From assembly GCA_002291955.1 (NCBI GenBank), contig DBBA01000259.1, positions 14,812 through 27,126 of the forward strand: DNA of 12,315 nucleotides. The letters run 5' to 3'. Position 1 is the first letter of the stretch. Every line of letters starts with the position of its first letter. Made by a program: the position numbers and the translations under genes. This stretch comes from Rhodobacteraceae bacterium UBA996. GTDB lineage: Bacteria; Pseudomonadota; Alphaproteobacteria; Rhodobacterales; Rhodobacteraceae. The notes under the pieces are model-generated. The model was not told where the DNA came from and searched no databases. It was given only the letters and a program-made list of their open reading frames with translations. Below are positions 7,717 to 12,315 of the stretch, piece after piece.

Positions 7717-7950
7717 TCAGGTCCGCTTGAGCCGGTACACGCCCTCGGGCAGGTTCAAAGCGGCGCCCAGATCCCGCACCTGCGCCAGCGACAGCGTGAT
7801 CTTCTGCACCCGGTCGGTGTGGGCATCCACCTGTTCGACCGTCACGCAATCCTCGAACGCGGTCACGGTCACATCCTCGGCCAGATGGGCCGACCCCTCG
7901 TCCACCAGGGTGATGACGGTCGCGTCGAAGTCGTGCTCGATCGTGAACAT
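7717..7950 (-). CDS. Conserved-looking hypothetical protein, 77 aa
   Basis: A small acidic soluble protein starting MFTIEHDFDATVITLVDEG and ending LPEGVYRLKRT. The alternating hydrophobic and polar pattern (ATVITLVDEG, VTVTAFEDCVTVEQV, QKITLSLAQV) suggests a small beta-sheet fold with one helix (AQVRDLGAAL). There is no signal peptide or membrane segment, one cysteine, and no motif I can name. The frame extends to 8202, but that part is antisense-frame shadow of the DCC gene. ATG 7950 lies 10 nt after the DCC stop, although its ribosome site is weak. I recall similar short proteins in Rhodobacteraceae, but that is memory and not a search. The tight spacing suggests co-expression with the DCC gene. 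Confidence 0.72.
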   Translation of the reverse strand: MFTIEHDFDATVITLVDEGSAHLAEDVTVTAFEDCVTVEQVDAHTDRVQKITLSLAQVRDLGAALNLPEGVYRLKRT

Positions 7951-7960
7951 GGGACCCAGA

Positions 7961-8368
7961 CTAGGGACGTCCGCGAGATTCGGCCAGTGCGGCGCGTGCA
8001 AGGCGCCGCCGGTGCAGGGCATAAAGCAGCGGTGCCGCCACGCGGTCGTACAGTGCCGCGGCCAGCGTCCGCACCCCGGGCAGGACCGCCAGCCGCGCCA
8101 GCCAGCGCCAGCGCGGCAGGGCCGACCATAGAACCACGAACGCATCCAGCCCGGACAGGACCCGGCCATCCTGCACCACATGGAACCGGCGCGCGGCGTC
8201 ATCGGGTGTCAGCCCGGCGGCCGTCAGGTCGGGTGCCGCGTCAGGCGCCGTCACGTCGCGAAAGGCGACATGCGGGGCGGCCCCTTCCGCCTCGGTCCGG
8301 TAGACCGCGATCTCGCGGGAACAGATCGGGCAGGACCCGTTGTACAGGACAGTGCAGTTCCCGCTCAT
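7961..8368 (-). CDS. DCC family (DUF393) thiol-disulfide oxidoreductase-like protein
   Basis: A 135-residue protein opening CTVLYNGSCPICSREI. This is the DCC/DUF393 pattern, with a thioredoxin-like CPIC pair at Cys13 and Cys16. The usual Asp of the DGxCPxC signature is Asn10 here (YNGSCPIC). The rest has the family's RFHVVQDGRVLSGLDAFVVLWSALPRWRWLARL core and a basic, Arg-rich end. Family members are predicted thiol-disulfide oxidoreductases, but their substrates are mostly unproven. There is no signal peptide, so a cytoplasmic location is likely. ATG 8366-8368 is chosen by homology. The gene lies 51 bases downstream of the SGNH gene and 10 bases upstream of the 77-aa gene on the same strand. 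Confidence 0.9.
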   Translation of the reverse strand: MSGNCTVLYNGSCPICSREIAVYRTEAEGAAPHVAFRDVTAPDAAPDLTAAGLTPDDAARRFHVVQDGRVLSGLDAFVVLWSALPRWRWLARLAVLPGVRTLAAALYDRVAAPLLYALHRRRLARAALAESRGRP

Positions 8369-8419
8369 GTCCCGGGATCTAGGCGCGAAGGCCCCCGCGG
8401 CCAGAGGCGCGTCCCCGCG

Positions 8420-9406
8420 TCAGTCCGCCGCAAAGGCCGCGGACACGCCGGTGCGCGGCAGCCGGGTGACCACGTCCCAGACGGCCTCCTGCATCATCCG
8501 CGCGGCTTCGGGCGTGGGAGCCTTGGCCGGGGTTCCGTCCGTCAGCAGAAGCTGGTGCGGCAGGCCGACCGGGCTTTTCTGGTAGAGCACCGCATAGAAC
8601 GTCAGCGCGATAGCGTAGTTGCCGATGTCGCTCATGTGGATGTCGTCCTGCACGCCTTCGGGGCTGCGGTAGAACAGATCCTCGCGCCGGGTCAGGCCGG
8701 GATAGCCCGGCCCGGCCTCGACCCGTCGGACGATTTCGGCCAGAACCTGACCTCCCGGGACCAGATAGATCGGGCGGCGGTCGGGGTCGCGGGCGAGCGC
8801 GCCGAACAGGATCACGTCCTCCCAGAGCTCCGGCAGGTCGCGGTCCACGCGCTCAAGCCAGCCGTCCTCGATGTAAAGCCCGTGCCACACCTCATACAGG
8901 TAGAACCGGACATCGGGCCGCGCAGCATGGGCGGCTTGCGAGAAACGGAACAGGTATTCCGGGCTGTCGCCCCAGCGGATCGAATCGCGCAGGTTCACGC
9001 TTTCGGTCACCACCACCGCGTCATAGTCGCCCGACGGGATCGCCTCGTTGGCCGGGCGGAACCGGTCATGGGCGTTTTCCACGTCGTGGCCGTTCACTGG
9101 CGGGTTCGGGTGGTTCCAGTTCGGCATCAGCCCGGCACCCCAGCCGGTCTGCATCCGGTAGTCGTGTCCTGCCGGGGCCAGTTGCGCCAGCTTGTGCGGG
9201 ATCTGCTTGCCGACCAGGCTATGCCCAACGAAGTACACGTTCATTCCGCCCTCGGGTTCGGGCAGGGGGGCCGTATACAGCGCATCGGCTTCGGCCCGCG
9301 TCAGGGGCGCCGGCGGTCGGGTCCACCACCAGACCGCAAGGGCGACCAGCCCTGCCGCGATCAGGGCAAGGCCGGCCCAGGGCAAAAGGCGCGAGATCGT
9401 CGTCAT
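8420..9406 (-). CDS. Membrane-anchored SGNH/GDSL-like hydrolase
   Basis: A 328-residue protein with one N-terminal transmembrane segment (about 9-28, ending WWWTR) and no Lys/Arg-rich tail, so the catalytic part probably faces the periplasm. The SGNH hydrolase blocks are recognisable but divergent: the nucleophile block FVGHSLVG (Ser63, GHSL in place of GDSL); glycines in QTGWGAGLM (about 86-94); block III VVVTESVNLRD (131-141) in place of GxND; and the block V dyad DDIHMSDIGNYA with Asp254 and His257 as the likely DxxH pair. SGNH enzymes cleave or transfer acyl esters on lipids, sugars or peptides; the substrate here is unknown. The start lies 9 nt after the NRPS stop, and its ribosome site begins within that stop codon, so the two are coupled. 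A role in releasing, acylating or deacylating the NRPS product is inference. Confidence 0.82.
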   Translation of the reverse strand: MTTISRLLPWAGLALIAAGLVALAVWWWTRPPAPLTRAEADALYTAPLPEPEGGMNVYFVGHSLVGKQIPHKLAQLAPAGHDYRMQTGWGAGLMPNWNHPNPPVNGHDVENAHDRFRPANEAIPSGDYDAVVVTESVNLRDSIRWGDSPEYLFRFSQAAHAARPDVRFYLYEVWHGLYIEDGWLERVDRDLPELWEDVILFGALARDPDRRPIYLVPGGQVLAEIVRRVEAGPGYPGLTRREDLFYRSPEGVQDDIHMSDIGNYAIALTFYAVLYQKSPVGLPHQLLLTDGTPAKAPTPEAARMMQEAVWDVVTRLPRTGVSAAFAAD

Positions 9407-9409
9407 GGT

Positions 9410-9416
9410 TCCCCCT
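9410..9416 (-). promoter_or_regulatory. Ribosome binding site of the SGNH gene, embedded in the NRPS stop
   Basis: On the minus strand the junction reads tgagggggaaccatg. The NRPS stop TGA supplies the last A of the site AGGGGGA, which sits 3 nt before the ATG. Terminating ribosomes could reinitiate on the SGNH gene. Confidence 0.6.
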
Positions 9417-12315
9417 CAGCCGTCGCGCCCGGCGCGCATCATCCGCCGCCGTGCCATCGCATCGGCCCGCTGGGCGGCCTGCGCCTCGCCCGATGCGGCG
9501 CCCGGTCCGGATGGCGGGGCCGCTGTCTCGGTCCGGCATGCGGTGGCGGTGTCCCCGCCCAGGTGCTGCGCCAGTGCCGCGAGGGTCGGATAGCGGAAGA
9601 TGTCGGTGATCGACAGCCGGTCGGTGCCGAGTTCCGTGCGCAGTTCCCGGTGCGCCTGGACGGCCAAGAGCGAATGTCCGCCAAGCGCAAAGAAGTTGTC
9701 GCGCGCGCCGACCGAGGCCACGTTCAGAACCTTGCGCCAGACCCGCGCGATGACCTCCTGCACGCCTTCGGACGGGGCGACGAAGGCGGTTTCGACCGTC
9801 TCTGCGACCGGCGCGGCACCCGCCTGCGGGGCGGGCAGGGCCTTGCGGTCCACCTTGCGGTTGGGGGTCAGCGGGAATTCGGCCAGCACGACGACATGGG
9901 CGGGCACCATGTGCGCAGGCAGTTGCGCGGTCAGTTGCGCGCGGATCGCCTCGGGGCTCGCGCGCCCGTCGCCCGTCACATAGAGGACCAGCCGGTGGTC
10001 GCCCGGCGCATCCTCGCGCACCATCGCCACGGCCTGCCGCACGCCGGCCACGCCCTCGGTCGCAGCCTCGACCTCGCCCAGCTCGATCCGGTAGCCGCGC
10101 AGCTTCACCTGCCCGTCGCCGCGACCGGCAAAGTCCAGCGCCCCGTCCGCCCGCCAGCGGGCCAGGTCCCCCGTGCGGTACATCCGCCCGCCCGGGACAA
10201 ACGGATCGGGGCGGAACCGGTCGGCGGTCAGGTCGTCGCGGCGCCAGTAGCCGCGGGTGACGCCTTCGCCTGCGATCCACAGCTCGCCCTGCGCGCCGAT
10301 GGGCAGCGGGGCGAGCGTGTCGTCCAGGACATAGACCTGCGTATTCGCGATGGGCGTGCCGATGGGCGCGACCGGTTGCGACGCATCGGCCCGCGCGGTC
10401 GTGGACCAGACGGTGGTTTCCGTCGGGCCATACATGTTCTCGACTGTCGCCCGTGGCGCGGCCTTCTGCAGTTCCGCCACCAGCGTGCCCGGCAGCGCCT
10501 CGCCCCCGATCATCAGGTGGCGCAGACGCGCGAAGGCCGCCCGCGCCTCGTCGTTCATCAGGATCATGCGCGCCATGGACGGGGTGCATTGCAGGTGCGT
10601 CGCGCCGTGCCGGACGATCTGCGCGGCGATGGAGTAGTCGCCGTCCGCCGCCGACGCCCCGGCATTCGCGCGCCGCAGCACCTCGGCCAAGGGCCGCAGC
10701 CCCTCCAGCACCAGGGCCTTCGGGATGCCATAGTCGATCAGGCAGGCGATCTCGTCCACGCCAAGCCGTTTCAGCTCCTCGACCCGGACCAGCGCATCCT
10801 CGACCGTGCCGAACAGGCCGGATTCGTCGAAGTAGCGGTGGAACGCGAAATCGAGGATCGCCTCGGTCTCCTCCGACGTCAGGGTGGACAGGTCGATGTC
10901 CATGGGATTGGCCACGCCCTGCGGCCGCTTGAACGCCGGGAACGCCCAGGCATACTGCTTGATGAGCGCTGCCGCCGCACGCAGGTAGTCCTTCATCGGC
11001 CCGCGCGCGACCTGCCGGGCGGTTTCCCGGTCCCCCGCCAGATAGGTGTGCAGCATCAAGGTGACGGTGTGGTTGGCCGGATCATGCCCCGCTTCGCGCA
11101 GCGCGGCGTGGTAAAGGGCGATCTTGCCGCCCACCTCCTCGATCGACTGGCCGAGCAGGTGCGTCAGCACGTTCGCGCCGATCCGGCCCGCCTCGCGCCA
11201 TGTCTCGGGGTTGCCTGCCGTCGTCACCCAGACGGGCAGGTCCTTCGACACCGGGCGGGGCAGGGTGGTCACCATCTGCCGCTTGCCGCCCGCGCCGGGG
11301 AACTCCACCGCCTCGCCTCGCCACAGTCGCCGCACCTGGTCGATGGAATCGAGCAGCGCCTGCTTGTTCGCAGGCGGCGCGTTCTCGGGCCGCAGGACGA
11401 AGTCGTCGGGGTGCCAGCCGGATGCCATGGCCAGCCCCACGCGGCCGCCCGTCAGGTTGTCGATGACCGCCCAGTCTTCGGCAATGCGCGCAGGATGGTG
11501 CAGGGGGGCCACGCAGGACCCCGCCCGGACATGCAGGTTCTTGGTCACCGCCGCCACCGCCGCGCCGGTCACCGCCGGGTTGGGGTAGGGCCCGCCAAAG
11601 GCGTGGAAGTGCCGTTCCGGCGTCCAGACCGCGGTGAACCCGTGCGCATCGGCGAACTTCGCGCCGTCCAGGAGCAGTTCGTACTTCTGCCGCCCGGGGC
11701 CATCGTCGTTGCCCCAGTACATCAGGCTGAAGTCCATGGCGCGTTCGCTGACGGCCGGCCCTGCCGACACCAGCGCCCGATCACCGTCGCCCATCAGCAC
11801 CACGCGGAACCCGCGCGACAGCGTCCACCACAGTTCCAGCACCGAGATGTCGAAGGACAGCGACGTGACCGCCAGCCACGTCCCCGCCGGATCATGCGCC
11901 ACCCGCGCGTCCATGCCCGCGAAGAAGTTCACGACGTTCCTGTGTTCGACCATCACGCCCTTGGGCCGCCCGGTCGAGCCCGAGGTATAGATCATGTAGG
12001 CGATGTCGCTGCCCGCAGCCCCTCCTTCGGGCGCCGTGGCGGGGGCCGCAGCAATGCGCGGATCGGCGTCGATCACCAGCGCCTGTGCCGCATGGGGCGG
12101 CAGGCCCGCCACCAGCGCGGTTTCCGTCACCACCACGGGGGCCGCGCTGTCCTCCAGATACAGGGCAATCCGGTCGGCCGGATAGTCCGGGTCGATCGGC
12201 ACATAGGCCCCGCCCGCCTTGAGGATCCCCAGCGCGCCGACGATCAGATGCGGCGTGCGGCGCGTGGCCAGCCCCACCAGCACGCCCGGCCCGACACCCA
12301 TCCCGCGCAGCACGT
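9416..12315 (-). CDS. NRPS: adenylation domain interrupted by a luciferase-like monooxygenase, plus carrier domain; N-terminus beyond window
   Basis: The visible 965 residues are the C-terminal part of a nonribosomal peptide synthetase; the frame runs open off the right edge. Numbered from the codon at 12313: adenylation core A3 YTSGSTGRPKGV (109-120) and A4 SFDISVLELWWTLSRG (153-168). A complete flavin luciferase-like monooxygenase of the MupA/Atu3671 natural-product type follows (about 193-550: MDFSLMYWGNDDGPG, TPERHFHAFGGPYPNP, GRVGLAMASGWHPDDF). The adenylation domain then resumes with A5 NMYGPTETT (626-634), A7 YRTGDLARW (712-720), A8 (about 730-749) and A10 TPNRKVDRKAL (816-826). A carrier domain follows, with phosphopantetheine Ser881 in FFALGGHSLL. 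The specificity residues read DILQMGMVWK, close to the glycine code. After the carrier there is only a 45-residue Ala/Arg-rich tail: no thioesterase, condensation or reductase domain. The protein probably activates glycine, oxidises it or the growing chain with reduced flavin and O2, and passes it on. A siderophore or other peptide is possible, but the product is unknown. Confidence 0.95.
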   Translation of the reverse strand, partial: VLRGMGVGPGVLVGLATRRTPHLIVGALGILKAGGAYVPIDPDYPADRIALYLEDSAAPVVVTETALVAGLPPHAAQALVIDADPRIAAAPATAPEGGAAGSDIAYMIYTSGSTGRPKGVMVEHRNVVNFFAGMDARVAHDPAGTWLAVTSLSFDISVLELWWTLSRGFRVVLMGDGDRALVSAGPAVSERAMDFSLMYWGNDDGPGRQKYELLLDGAKFADAHGFTAVWTPERHFHAFGGPYPNPAVTGAAVAAVTKNLHVRAGSCVAPLHHPARIAEDWAVIDNLTGGRVGLAMASGWHPDDFVLRPENAPPANKQALLDSIDQVRRLWRGEAVEFPGAGGKRQMVTTLPRPVSKDLPVWVTTAGNPETWREAGRIGANVLTHLLGQSIEEVGGKIALYHAALREAGHDPANHTVTLMLHTYLAGDRETARQVARGPMKDYLRAAAALIKQYAWAFPAFKRPQGVANPMDIDLSTLTSEETEAILDFAFHRYFDESGLFGTVEDALVRVEELKRLGVDEIACLIDYGIPKALVLEGLRPLAEVLRRANAGASAADGDYSIAAQIVRHGATHLQCTPSMARMILMNDEARAAFARLRHLMIGGEALPGTLVAELQKAAPRATVENMYGPTETTVWSTTARADASQPVAPIGTPIANTQVYVLDDTLAPLPIGAQGELWIAGEGVTRGYWRRDDLTADRFRPDPFVPGGRMYRTGDLARWRADGALDFAGRGDGQVKLRGYRIELGEVEAATEGVAGVRQAVAMVREDAPGDHRLVLYVTGDGRASPEAIRAQLTAQLPAHMVPAHVVVLAEFPLTPNRKVDRKALPAPQAGAAPVAETVETAFVAPSEGVQEVIARVWRKVLNVASVGARDNFFALGGHSLLAVQAHRELRTELGTDRLSITDIFRYPTLAALAQHLGGDTATACRTETAAPPSGPGAASGEAQAAQRADAMARRRMMRAGRDG

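Noticed and set aside
8369..8419. GC-rich imperfect hairpin between the SGNH and DCC genes
   Set aside because: The stem is only about 4 bp (ggcc/ggcc) with mismatched flanks and no U-tract. The two copies of aggcgcg nearby are direct repeats, which is ordinary in this composition.

Overview
The window is very GC-rich, gene-dense DNA with G/C-ending codons. The gene content points to an alphaproteobacterium of the Rhodobacteraceae/Paracoccaceae type: an alphaproteobacterial-style AspRS, a methylmalonyl-CoA epimerase coupled to a DUF1467 gene, an EI24/CysZ-like protein and a DCC-family protein. The genus cannot be read from the sequence.

Layout, left to right. (1) 1-2852 (+): the 3' part of a large extracellular-type protein. 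It has NPTPV repeats, a run of 16 prolines, an Ig/cadherin-like segment, a right-handed beta-helix and a second beta-rich region. (2) 2853-3012: intergenic, with a strong hairpin terminator candidate. (3) 3013-4791 (+): aspS. (4) 4805-5500 (-): a receiver-domain response regulator, convergent with aspS. (5) 5665-6344 (+): a two-gene operon of methylmalonyl-CoA epimerase and DUF1467, overlapping by 1 nt, with a plausible sigma70 promoter in the divergent gap. (6) 6341-12315 (-): six co-directional genes. In transcription order they are an NRPS protein cut by the window edge, a membrane-anchored SGNH-like hydrolase, a DCC thiol-disulfide oxidoreductase-like protein, a 77-aa conserved-looking hypothetical, a YdjA-like nitroreductase and an EI24 membrane protein. 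The last two overlap by 1 nt.

The left and centre are mostly housekeeping genes. The accessory part lies at the right end, where an NRPS adenylation domain is interrupted between core motifs A4 and A5 by a complete flavin luciferase-like monooxygenase domain of the MupA/Atu3671 type. The specificity residues read from the split adenylation domain, DILQMGMVWK, differ from the known glycine code DILQLGLIWK at three positions, all conservatively. The protein ends after one carrier domain with no thioesterase. Its stop codon is part of the ribosome-binding site of an unusual SGNH-like hydrolase. A glycine-activating, flavin-oxidising module coupled to this hydrolase is the best candidate here for incompletely described chemistry. 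The rest of the cluster lies beyond the right edge, so the product cannot be deduced.

No tRNA, rRNA, CRISPR array, insertion sequence or attachment site was seen, and no gene-free stretch exceeds 300 bases.
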